This document shows, piece by piece, positions 8,603 to 17,126 of a stretch of DNA of 17,445 nt. The first letter of the stretch is position 1; each line of letters opens with the position of its first letter. The DNA comes from Stephanodiscus triporus. Lineage: Eukaryota > Bacillariophyta > Thalassiosirophyceae > Thalassiosirales > Thalassiosiraceae. A program made the position numbers and the translations under genes. The stretch is from NCBI GenBank assembly GCA_036939755.1, contig JALLAZ010000292.1:1-17445 (forward strand), read 5' to 3'. The notes under the pieces were generated by a model. That model had not been told where the DNA came from. It saw nothing but the letters and a program-made list of their open reading frames with translations, and ran no database searches.

Positions 8603-8779
8603 AATTGTTCGCGGAGTAAAATTCCGTCTGTCTTGCGGTTATGGCGGGAAGGCTTGTTCTCGGCCCCTCCGCCGCACGACGTCCAAGGAATCTCTCTGCG
8701 CGGTGTGGCTAGCTTGTCGGAAGACGCATTGCTTATCAACTCCACAAACAAACGAAACAACGATCACCGAAAAAGAATC

Positions 8780-11081
8780 ATGGCGGAACCAATCATCGGA
8801 ATCGATCTCGGCACGACCTACTCCTGCGTGGCATGCTTCGACCCCAAGACCCAGAAGGTCGAGGTCATCGAATCGCCGTCGGGACGGACCATGCCCTCGT
8901 GGGTGTCCTTCACGCCGGAGGGCAAGCTCGTAGGCACCGCCGCCAAGAGTCAGGTCGCCAGCAATCCCCGCAACACCGTGTACGACGTGAAGCGCATCAT
9001 CGGGAGGTCGTTCTCGGATCCCGTCACGGCCGAGGAGGCGAAGGCCTTCCCGTTCCGGATCGTGGAGGGGGGCGCGCACGGCGAGCCGAGGATCGTCGTC
9101 GATTGGCGCGGCGAGACGAAGGAGCTAAGGCCGGAGGAGATCTCCGCGATGATACTCGCAGGTGAGTATTGCGTTGTGTCTGCCCTTTCCCGATTCCTTT
9201 CGTTTTTGGATTTGGCTTCGTCCGTTATCGCGCGGGCGTTGTGTCTGCCCTTTCCCGAGTCCTTCGTTTTTGGATTTGGCTTCGTCCGTTATCGCGCGGG
9301 TTCCACACACGTTGGGGAGTTTCTCATATACATAACCTCCGGCTTTTTGTTTTCGTGTGGTGTGACGAACACAACATCCCTCCTCGATATCTCCGGACCT
9401 AAAAATGAATAAGAATTGAAGCTCGCCGCGGAGAAGCACCTTGGTCAACCCGTGAAGAGCGCCGTGATCACAGTCCCCGCCCACTTCAACAATCAGCAAC
9501 GTCAGGCGACCAAGGACGCCGGTCGCATCGCCGGCCTGGACGTCAAGCGTATCATCAACGAGCCCACCGCTGCGGCCTTGTCCTACGGCCTGCACGCGAA
9601 GAAGGAATATGCCGACGCCAATGGCGGCGCGAAACAGGGGAAGACGAACGTCGTCATATTCGATCTTGGCGGCGGGACCTTCGACGTCAGCGTCCTGGCC
9701 ATGGACGGAGGGGTCTTCGAGGTCAAGGCTACCGGGGGCGACACCCACCTCGGGGGGGAGGACTTCGACAATTCCATCATGGCCTGGCTGATGGACCATA
9801 TCAAATCTAAGTCCGCCGCGGCCCACAAGCAGATCACGGAGAGCCCGCGCTCCCAGTCTCGACTCCGACGCGCCGTTGAGAATTGCAAGCGCACGTTATC
9901 GAGCAGCAACTCCGCCGAGATCGAGGTCGATTCCCTCGTGGAGGACTTCAATCTGAACGTCACCCTGAGCAGGGAAAAGTTCGAGGAGCTCAACGCCGCC
10001 CTCTTCAAACGGTGCATCGACACGGTCAAGGATGTCTTGGCCGACGCCAGCTGCAAGATCGACGACGTCAGCGACATCGTCCTCGTCGGCGGGTCCACGC
10101 GCATCCCCTGCCTCCAGACGTCGCTGTTCGACATGTTCAACGGCAGGATCGAGCTGTGTAAGTCGGTCCACCCCGACGAGGCGGTCGCGCACGGCGCAGC
10201 GGTGCAGGGGTACATCCTCGCCACGGGCGGAACTGGTGGCGGTCACGATCTGGCGGGGGCGGAGGCGATGACGGACCTGCTGCTGCTGGACGTCACCCCC
10301 CTATCGCTCGGGATCGAGCTGGAGGGGAAGCAGATGAGCACGCTGATAAAGAGGAATACGCCCATCCCGTGTAAAAAGACGAGGACTTACACTACCGTAG
10401 ACGATTGGCAGACGGTGAGCATCCCTTTGTTTTTATTTCGTTCTCCGGAAGCGAAAATTTCGCGCCTCCCTTGACATTCGTAGATATTGTACGAAATCGC
10501 CCCACCCCCACCCCCCATCCGTCGCTCAACTCTAATGTCTCGCTCGAATCGAAAAACAATGTGCTGGTAAAATACACGCGGGTTAGGAGATCGATGTGGT
10601 CGTGTACGAGGGAGAGCGCGCCCACGTCGACGCAAACAACAAGCTGGGGTCCTTTGTCATCTCGGGCGTCCAGCGCGCTCGCGCGGGCGAGCCGAAGGTA
10701 GACGTCACCTTCGCACTCGACGCCAACGGCATCCTCCAGGTCTCGGCGAGGGATCAGGTGACGAACGCCGAGGCTCGTGCAGAGATCAAGGCCGAGAAGG
10801 GCCGTCTCACGGCCGACGACATCGACAAGATGATCGCCGACGCCGAGCAGTACCGCGCGAAGGACGACGAGCTGAACGCGAAGGTTGATTACAAGACTGC
10901 GCTGGAGGAGGCCCTCTTCACCGTGCAGACGAAGGTGAGCGAGACGAACAAGCCCAACGAGGTGAAGGAGCTCGCGGACCTGATGGACTGGCTCGAGCTG
11001 GATTCGGACAGCGCGTCGCTAGACGAGATGAAGAAGAGGGGAAGGGTGATCGAGGATACGTGGGGCTTCATAGTTGCTTAA
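8780..11081 (+). CDS. HSP70 chaperone, cytosolic type, two introns, no EEVD tail
   Basis: Three exons (8780-9161, 9414-10414, 10587-11081) join in frame to 625 aa. Introns are 9162-9413 (GTGAGT...AAG) and 10415-10586 (GTGAGC...TAG). The joins restore family sequence: ISAMILA|ELKLAAEKHLG and DDWQT|EIDVVVYEGERAH. All three HSP70 signatures are present: IDLGTTYS (8-15), IFDLGGGTFDVSVL (209-222) and IVLVGGSTRIPCLQT (349-363), followed by the linker LLLLDVTPLSLGIE near 416-429. No N-terminal targeting peptide is seen, so the protein is probably cytosolic. The substrate-binding domain and most of the lid are present, but the chain ends VIEDTWGFIVA, lacking the Gly-rich tail and EEVD used to dock TPR co-chaperones. 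Two loops look longer than usual: KKEYADANGGAKQGK near 190-204 and GGTGGGHDLAGAEAM near 399-413. It is a divergent or specialised HSP70 rather than the canonical heat-induced copy. Confidence 0.92.
9172..9300 (+). repeat. Tandem duplication of ~65 bp inside HSP70 intron 1
   Basis: Copy 1 (9172-9236) and copy 2 (9237-9300) both begin CGTTGTGTCTGCCCTTTCCC and end CCGTTATCGCGCGGG. They differ by one substitution and one 1-base indel. The near identity points to a recent duplication. The repeat lies wholly within the predicted intron, which supports its non-coding status. Confidence 0.95.
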
Positions 11082-11360
11082 GAAAAAAATTGCAAGCTAC
11101 CTACTTAAAGATAAAGATAGCTCTTGATGACTCATTTTTGTACATTCAAATACCTAATCGTGATTATTCTCTCTTGAAGGATCAGAATACCTCATGTTAG
11201 ATTTCTTAAGGCTTTCGCAGCTATTATTTTAATGCCGTCCTTATTGTGCACACGAGATAACATGCATGAAATATACTGTGCAAGCGGATAAATAAATTAA
11301 GTCGGCCCCGAGAGTGGTTTCGATGTTCCTCGCTTCATTTTTCGTGTGCGTGGAACGAAC

Positions 11361-12025
11361 TCAGTCGGCCGACTGTGAAGTCGATTCGGGTGCGAGATCT
11401 TCTCGCCCATCATGAATATTCATTTCGTATACACGCCCTATAGTGAGGTTGGCGGGGTTGACAATGGTTTTCACTTCTCTCGTCTCGCGTCTCGGTCGAC
11501 GAGGATAGGAGGGGGGTGCAAGCGAGTGCACCACAAAATGAAAAAAAATCACCGCTGACCCCCTGCATCGCCACCACCTTGCCCCCCCGCCGTCGCCCCT
11601 CCCGCGCCGCCGGCATTCCCTCCTCCTCCCCCTCCCCCTCCTCCTCCTCCTCCTCCTCCTCCTCCACCTCCACTATTGCCGCCGCCGACGCCGCCGACGC
11701 CGCCGCCCTCGAACAGGTCCAACCCCAAATCGTCCCACCGTCCCTCCTCCCTCCTCCTCCTCTCGAGCGCACCCATCGCCGCGCTGCCTGAGTTCGCGGA
11801 CGTGACTATGCCGTCGTCCATCTCCCCCTCGTCCTCGAGTATCGACGATATCGCGGACTCGGCGATACGCGTCGTGTCCTCGTCGATCTCGTCGTCGCTT
11901 AGGCGGTCGGACGCCCACGCGTCGTCGACCACGTCGAGGTTGCACGGGCGCGTCGTCGCGGCGATGCCGTGGCGGTGGTGCGGACGTCGGAGCTTCGCGA
12001 GGGCGATGTTCCTGCTGTCCGACAT
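11361..12025 (-). CDS. Unrecognised ~200-aa protein with a poly-glycine region (one probable 62-bp intron)
   Basis: Exon 1 runs from ATG 12025 (MSDSRNIALAKLRRPHHRHG) to 11553. The N-terminus is basic, the middle acidic and helical (RLSDDEIDEDTTRIAESAIS, ISSILEDEGEMDDG), and a Gly-rich tract of about 50 residues follows. Left unspliced, the frame ends at TGA (11549-11551). Splicing GTGATT (from 11552) to the CCGAG acceptor (ending 11491) gives a 62-bp, T- and C-rich intron and continues as RRETREVKTIVNPANLTIGR and VYEMNIHDGREDLAPESTSQ to TGA at 11361. That tail looks like folded protein rather than a shadow frame, which is why I favour the spliced model. I recognise no family. The gene is convergent with HSP70, with 279 bases between them in which nothing was seen. 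Confidence 0.55.
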
Positions 12026-12419
12026 GGCGTAGAGGAGGCAGGGTCGTTGTGGCGTTTGTTCCTGACCTCCCCTCCCGATTTGGCGGGAAAGTTCTGCACT
12101 TTGGACACAGACAGATCGTCATTGTTTTTTGAGGCAAAGAAGGGGAAATCGGAAATCGGCCCTCGATTTATGGCGCACATGACACTCCCTAGACACTACT
12201 TGTGCCAAAAGATGGAGCCGTCGCAAGTCCATAAAACACAAAACATGACAGGGAGTGACGAGGGCAAGGATAATGCAGGTGCTTCTGCAGCTGGCAGTAA
12301 GGTAAATGAGCAAATATTTACTGTGCAATGGGCAGTGAAAACGGTAATCGTCGTTATTGAGTACAATGGTGATCGTTCATTTGATGAGTGTTATGGTGAC
12401 GAGATTAAGCTTATGGGAA
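12026..12419. other. Intergenic stretch with a weak coding-like frame
   Basis: The minus-strand gene's promoter should lie at the left end. A plus-strand frame is open here and, from ATG 12170, reads MAHMTLPRHYLCQKMEPSQV then a moderately ordinary stretch (KVNEQIFTVQWAVKTVIVVI). It ends a few codons inside the neighbouring inverted-repeat element. It matches nothing I know and is not called as a gene. Confidence 0.3.
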
Positions 12420-12809
12420 TAATAACGTTATAAAAATATGACAGTCAAAAATGGTTTTATATTATAACAGCCGTACCAAAAATGGTTATAAATTATAACA
12501 GCCGTTATAAAACTCACGACAGCCGTTACCATGCATGACCGTGTGGTCAGATGGTATCCACGGCGTTAGCGGCGCACGGCATCCCTGTGTGATTGACACC
12601 ACCTACCCCAACCCCCTGCATGCACAACCCTAACTGTCGGGGCAACTGGTGCCTCACCCTAACGCGGGGCGGCCGCACGCAACGTGGCGTTGCGGTGTGT
12701 TATCCAGTCGTGGGGGGGGGCTGCCGAGGTGTGACAATGACCTCTAAAATAATTTATAGCTGTCATAATATATAACGATAGTGAATGTCATTTTTTTATA
12801 ACGTTATTA
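12420..12809. mobile_element. MITE-like non-autonomous element with ~55-bp terminal inverted repeats
   Basis: The left end (12420-12474) and the reverse complement of the right end (12756-12809) both begin TAATAACGTTATAAAAA and stay alignable for about 55 bases with roughly ten differences, reading on through ATGACA(G/T)TCA and TATATTATRACAGC. The element is about 390 bp and has no coding capacity. Symmetry at the ends fits a TA target duplication (12420-12421 and 12808-12809), which would suggest a Tc1/mariner-type MITE. Because TA is so short, this is weak. The AT-rich arms contrast with a GC-rich centre (about 12540-12735). Confidence 0.75.
12446..12505 (+). repeat. Two direct copies of a 29-bp unit at 31-bp spacing
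   Basis: Copies at 12446-12474 and 12477-12505 share CAAAAATGGTT...ATTATAACAGCCGT and differ at two or three bases. A third, shorter match ending ACAGCCGTTA follows near 12518-12528. An inverted repeat TTATAAC/GTTATAA sits at 12493-12510. These are subterminal repeats of the element. Confidence 0.85.
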
Positions 12810-13234
12810 AAATATAACGAGTTGCACTTTTCTCGAGGATTACAGGACTGTCAAGGAATGCAAAGCCGGCAATATTACTAGACAGAATACTTCAAATGGT
12901 GAAAATTGTCAATAAAATTATAGTAGTACATTTATGACCATGCCAAATAGATACTATGAGAGCGTATGATTGAGTCTGAGTATGCACAACAAAGACAGAG
13001 TTTCAATGTTGATTGTTGATAACTCTACCGCTCCTGATGACAAAGTGGAAAAAACAATATGTGAATTTGATGAGTTTGAAGTCTCACAATTTTTATTATG
13101 AATGATTCATAGGATTCATAAGCTTTCTTTTCCTCTAATGTTCCACCAATCCTACTAGGCTTTAGTTCTGTTATTTATTAGGAGGAACCGACCGGCAAAG
13201 CTGAAAGTTTTCATGGCAATCACTTTCCGCAACT
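12810..13234. other. Gene-free AT-rich stretch
   Basis: No convincing ORF, RNA gene or repeat was found between the inverted-repeat element and the 3' end of the protease gene. It includes the protease's 3' UTR. A frame just right of the element (about 12812-12915) is open but short. Confidence 0.5.
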
Positions 13235-15542
13235 TTATCTCAGCGGCACAAGAATCAGAGCGACCAGCAACCAAGTCACCAATGCAGCAACGGCACGTGG
13301 CAATTCCACCTTATCCACTTCGTTCCTGCACGGAATCTCCATATCCCTCTGTGTAAAGCTGTATATGAATAAATACCCAAGCAGGATGCTACTATCAGAG
13401 GTGAACGATGAGATGAACAAAACCAGAAACACCAAGCTCGAGAACGTAAGGTGCCAGACACGTCCCAAAATGGCCTGCGACATCCTCCCACCGTCGGTGC
13501 TTCCCACTGGGACCAAATCGAGCGCATGTATGATGAGACCGAGGAATCCGCCAATCGCGACGGGGTGGAGGGGTACCTGAGTCGTCGCATCCTGATTGAG
13601 GAGGATACCATCCCCTCCACCCAAAATCAAGTCTACAATCGTCCCAGCAAGGGTGCTCTGCGTTAGATATCCCACGGGTAGGCTGGGCAGGAGCTGTGCC
13701 GTTGACGGATCGACGGTAGTGGTGAGTTGAAGTCCCACGAGAAGGGCGACAAAGGAAACGGAAAGGCCAGTGATGGGACCAACGAATGCTATATCGAAGA
13801 GGTCGGCATATCCCTTGGGAGATGTTTTGATGCGATTCTGAAAGCTCAAATACGGTAGACCAAGCGATGGCAGGATTGTAGGTGTCGTCAATTTCACCTG
13901 TGAAGGGAAACAAAGATTTAGCAGATGGAAGCACCCAAGGCTCAAAAATATGACGAAATCGTGGCAACAAAAATCGTCAACTCACCTGTTTCGACCAAGC
14001 CGCCAATATGTGAGACAATTCGTGAACTCCCTGCGCAGCCCCCAATGTCACCAGCAATGGCACGAGGAGCTCATTGAACCATATCAAATCGTAACTCCCG
14101 CCCGCGGAGGCGACCTCGCTCGCCTCCCTCAACCTTTCCATGACGACGGCGTTCTCCCCGAACGCGTCGATGCAAAATACGAACGACATGAAGACCGCGA
14201 TGGCGGACGACGCCGCGGAAAGCAAACCGGGCGCGATCGGCACGAATTTGTTCGGGGTGATAAGTATCGCGTCCTCGAATAGCTCATCGTTGGCATCGGA
14301 ATATATCTCCACGTGGCTGATTTGATATTTCTCCAACCACGTCGGATTGGCCTTGACTAGCTTGCCGTCCAACGCGTCGAGCAATTCCCCGGACGATTTG
14401 AGCCTGTTCGTTCCGCGAATTATGTACCCCCCCCTCACCATCACTGGCCTTTCGGTGGCCATGAAATTCTTCTCCAGGAGTTGAAACACCACGTTCGCGT
14501 CCTCCTTCGTGGGTAGCACGTCCTCGTCGGCATCCTGCAACGAGCGTGGGAAGAGTTCCATCGCGCGCGTGGCATTCTCGAGCCGTTCCTCGACCTTCGA
14601 CGCTAGGAGCTTGGACATGCCCGCAATTTCGTACTCCTCCTCCTCCTCGTCCTTGTTTTTTCCCCGTCGTCGCTTCCCCGACGACGACTCGTAAGCGCTG
14701 ACGTCCCCCGCCTTGATCCGTTGCATGTTGTACAGGCCGCGCAGCCGTTCCGTGGACACGACGCCCGATTGCTGATACAGATCGCGCACGAATCCCTCCC
14801 TGTCGGTTATGGAATCGTAACCCCTCTTATATCCAGCGGCCATCGCCAGCGCGTTCTTCAGCGGCGCGGACAGATCGTCGAGGAACGCGATGGCGCTCTC
14901 CACCTCCTCGTCTGTCGGCGGGGCGAACGACGCCCCCTCCTTCTTGACGTCGTCGTCGGGAGACGTCGTCGATCCTCCTCCTCCTCCTCCTCCTCCCGGC
15001 GACGGCGCAGCCCTCGACGAGAACGACGACAGGCCGAGCAGCATGCCGTCGGCCTCCTCGTTCCCCACGCTCCCGCGGACCAAATCCTCGACCCTGTCCC
15101 TGAGCTCCTGCAATTTTCTGCCCGACGCGATCCCGCCGTCGTCGTCGCCGTCGCCGTCGTCGCCCTTGGCGGTCGCGAATTCGCGTATGTCGCGTTCCAG
15201 CCTGTCGATCTTTCTCAGTCCGAGCGCGAGCCTGAGCCTCTCGGCCTCGTTGCGGTATCGATCGGCCTTCTCCCTGAGCCGACGCGCCACCTCGTCGGCG
15301 CCGCCGACGTCGCCGTTCCCGTCGTTCCCGTCGTTCGAACTCCGCAGCATGCTCGACGACGACGACGACGACGACGACGAGCATGTTCCCGCCGTTGGCC
15401 GATCTCGAAGTTGTTGCCGGATCGCGCAGCACGTGCCGCCGCGTGGTATTCTTCTCGAGATTGGGGAGGGCGCGAAGCCATCAACTACGAGCAGGATTGT
15501 CGCCGTGGCAACAACTCGAATAGCGGCAGCGCGTCTCGTCAT
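13235..15542 (-). CDS. Plastid EGY-type site-2 protease (M50 family), one intron
   Basis: Exon 1 (15542-13986) and exon 2 (13897-13235) join in phase 0 across an 88-bp GTGAG...CAG intron to give 739 aa. The start MTRRAAAIRVVATATILLVV followed by DG|FAP (cleavage before Phe23) is a diatom bipartite plastid presequence. A Ser/Asp-rich and coiled-coil region (about 50-230) precedes the EGY-like domain: LPTKEDANVVFQLLEKNFMA, then a membrane segment. The zinc-binding HExxH is HELSH at 507-511. The third-ligand motif is VGSTDGGRM (650-658), matching the GxxDGGR of EGY proteins. The tail FTQRDMEIPCRNEVDKV also fits EGY, followed by a last membrane helix. EGY proteins are thylakoid or envelope intramembrane metalloproteases needed for chloroplast development and photosystem maintenance in plants. 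All expected catalytic residues are visible, so it should be active. Confidence 0.9.
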
Positions 15543-15742
15543 GGTGAAAGACTTGCGAGATAGAGAGATGGGATCAGACTGCGCTTGTGATTGTGGAGAT
15601 CGGAATTCGGGTGTTGATTGTCGTCGTCGAAGGAGCCATCTGCTTCAGCGCTTTATTAGAGCTGCTACGTAGCTGTGTGAGCGAGGAGAGTTCGTAACAG
15701 TGTGTTGTCAGCACGTGGAGCGCGCCAATATTTTTCCAACGA

Positions 15743-15757
15743 AGTCTCTACGAGACT
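15743..15757. repeat. Inverted repeat, 6-bp arms
   Basis: AGTCTC, loop TAC, GAGACT. It is the weakest of the five palindromes in this cluster. Confidence 0.8.
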
Positions 15758-15769
15758 ATCTCCTTATCG

Positions 15770-15797
15770 CTCTTTTTGCAGGTTTCCGCAAAAAGAG
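15770..15797. repeat. Inverted repeat, 10-bp arms
   Basis: CTCTTTTTGC at 15770-15779 pairs perfectly with GCAAAAAGAG at 15788-15797 across an 8-base loop. Confidence 0.95.
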
Positions 15798-15838
15798 TGC
15801 TCTAATACAAAGCCTCAACTTTGATCACTTTTAATTAA

Positions 15839-15854
15839 TAAACTGGTCAGTTTA
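15839..15854. repeat. Inverted repeat, 7-bp arms
   Basis: TAAACTG at 15839-15845 pairs with CAGTTTA at 15848-15854, with 2 bases between. Confidence 0.9.
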
Positions 15855-15879
15855 CCACCCCAAACTAATGACACATATG

Positions 15880-15902
15880 GAAAGCTGACAGTCTCAGCTT
15901 TC
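15880..15902. repeat. Inverted repeat, 9-bp arms
   Basis: GAAAGCTGA at 15880-15888 pairs with TCAGCTTTC at 15894-15902 across a 5-base loop. Confidence 0.95.
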
Positions 15903-15925
15903 AAACGGTATAGGGGTCTGGGGGT

Positions 15926-15962
15926 CGCGGAGTAATACATCATGATGAAATATTACTCCGCG
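15926..15962. repeat. Inverted repeat, 12-bp arms
   Basis: CGCGGAGTAATA at 15926-15937 pairs perfectly with TATTACTCCGCG at 15951-15962. The 13-base loop itself contains the palindrome CATCATGATG. As RNA it would form a strong hairpin. Confidence 0.97.
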
Positions 15963-16106
15963 CGAAATGGTTGAGGTTGTAATTTTTATGTTTTTTGAGG
16001 TGCGCTGCAAAAAGATTGAGCCCTAAAAAAAAGGCGAGTGTTAAAGAGTCCTACGTAGTTTCTACGATAAATCTCCTTCATTTTCATCGAAATCCCCCCC
16101 CCCAAC

Positions 16107-17126
16107 ATGGACTCCGCCGACGATGATGATGGCTTCCCACCCGTGCCATCCTTGCCTCCCATCATCAGAAACGCTCTTCAACAGTATGGGGATGGGTTAC
16201 CGCAACGTTTTAGTGGCCAAAATTGTCCACCAGCAGGTGTCGCACACAGCGCAGACACACCACCGCCGTCGCGCATCAACATCGCATCGACGGGCGAAGC
16301 GAGCGCGACATCTTCGTTGTCGATGACAGAGGCGGCATCAGTATCCGTTCGCAACAACAACAAACGAAGCGCCGACGGTTTAGCGTCGGATGACGATTCA
16401 CCATCACCAAAAAAAGCACTCCCTGACTTCTCTCGTCGCAAAAATGAAGAAGACTCAGTCGCATCTGGTGACGATTCCAATGGCTGGGAAAGAGAAGAAG
16501 GAAGGGTAATGCATGAGTTTGCTGCTCAGGCTGAAGCCGATGACGCGCGGGATGATGCCGCCTTCCCTGACATTGCCATGAATGAGGTGAATGAGTGGGA
16601 ATTCTTGGCCGAGGGGAATGCAGACGATCCGCCTGATGAACCACGCGCAACTCCGAAATTTGAGAAGGTGCGCATTTCCTACCAAAAGACAACAGGCAAA
16701 GCTTTGATTGAAATTGCAACCAAGTTAAATATTGCGCAATCGGGGAGTAAGAGGAAGCTGTTTGATAATATTAGGGATTTTGGGAACGGCCGCACCGACA
16801 AAGTAGTAGACGACAACGATTCCTTCTACTACCACCGGGAGATAGTGAAGAGGGAGAAGGTCCCAACATGGCTTCTTCTTCGCCCTGGACCCGTAACCCC
16901 CATTGATGGTATCAATATGGCAACCGGCGCACAGTCAGGATTCTTTGGTCCAACGAATAAAGAAAATGCTGTTGGGGGAGTACGTCAAAAAAATTTTCTA
17001 ACAGATAGTGGCGATCAAATTCAGCGACCGGAGTTTGCGCCGAAGAAGAAGGGTGGAAAGAAGATACCATACCGCATGAAGCTCGCGACTTTGGCGGCCT
17101 ATCTCCCGCAGCTCAAAAGAGGATAG
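16107..17126 (+). CDS. piggyBac-like transposase, N-terminal part with SAP-like DNA-binding motif (frameshifted)
   Basis: The frame opens at ATG 16107 and ends at TAG 17124-17126, giving 339 aa. Residues 1-180 are acidic and low complexity, with a basic patch (NNNKRSADG, SPKKAL) that could be a nuclear localisation signal. Residues about 197-226 (GKALIEIATKLNIA, SGSKRKLFDNIRDFG) fit a SAP-type helix-turn-helix: L..hh..L, then G.K..L...I. A basic stretch (FAPKKKGGKKIPYRM) precedes AAYLPQLKRG and the stop. Just past it, in another frame, the sequence continues as a PGBD domain, so this looks like the first half of one transposase rather than a separate gene. It is divergent from the EGY gene. 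Confidence 0.6.
   Translation: MDSADDDDGFPPVPSLPPIIRNALQQYGDGLPQRFSGQNCPPAGVAHSADTPPPSRINIASTGEASATSSLSMTEAASVSVRNNNKRSADGLASDDDSPSPKKALPDFSRRKNEEDSVASGDDSNGWEREEGRVMHEFAAQAEADDARDDAAFPDIAMNEVNEWEFLAEGNADDPPDEPRATPKFEKVRISYQKTTGKALIEIATKLNIAQSGSKRKLFDNIRDFGNGRTDKVVDDNDSFYYHREIVKREKVPTWLLLRPGPVTPIDGINMATGAQSGFFGPTNKENAVGGVRQKNFLTDSGDQIQRPEFAPKKKGGKKIPYRMKLATLAAYLPQLKRG

Larger units (their letters stand above)
8414..8779. promoter_or_regulatory. Shared bidirectional promoter region of STI1-like gene and HSP70
   Basis: These 366 bases separate the divergent ATGs of the STI1-like gene (8413) and HSP70 (8780). They contain a five-copy GAAAGTG array (8473-8507) and a central palindrome with CCAAT boxes (8579-8602). 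The plus strand is open in the HSP70 frame through most of the interval, but no in-frame ATG precedes 8780. I found no array that fits the canonical heat-shock element spacing. Confidence 0.6.
15543..16106. other. Gene-free region crowded with perfect inverted repeats
   Basis: These 564 bases lie between the divergent starts of the EGY gene and the transposase. Five perfect inverted repeats fall within about 220 bases (listed separately). The 8-mer palindrome CTACGTAG occurs at 15665-15672 and 16051-16058, bracketing them. TTAATTAA is at 15831-15838. No protein-coding frame is supported. It must contain the EGY promoter at the left and may contain the left end of the transposable element. Confidence 0.6.

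Noticed and set aside
8477..8779. In-frame N-terminal extension of HSP70
   Set aside because: There is no ATG in the extension, it overlaps promoter repeats, and MAEPIIGIDLGTTYS is the expected family start.
11410..11772. Minus-strand ORF with a long Glu run overlapping the Gly-rich gene
   Set aside because: It is an alternative frame through the same GGA/GGC tracts; the frame from ATG 12025 has better composition and a splice path to a protein-like tail.
12446..12530. CRISPR-like direct repeats
   Set aside because: There are only two to three copies, with 2-base spacers, inside an AT-rich inverted-repeat element in a eukaryotic context.
14721..15563. 280-codon plus-strand ORF opposite the EGY gene
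   Set aside because: It is an antisense shadow; the minus strand carries the HExxH and DGG motifs, a plastid presequence and a consistent intron.
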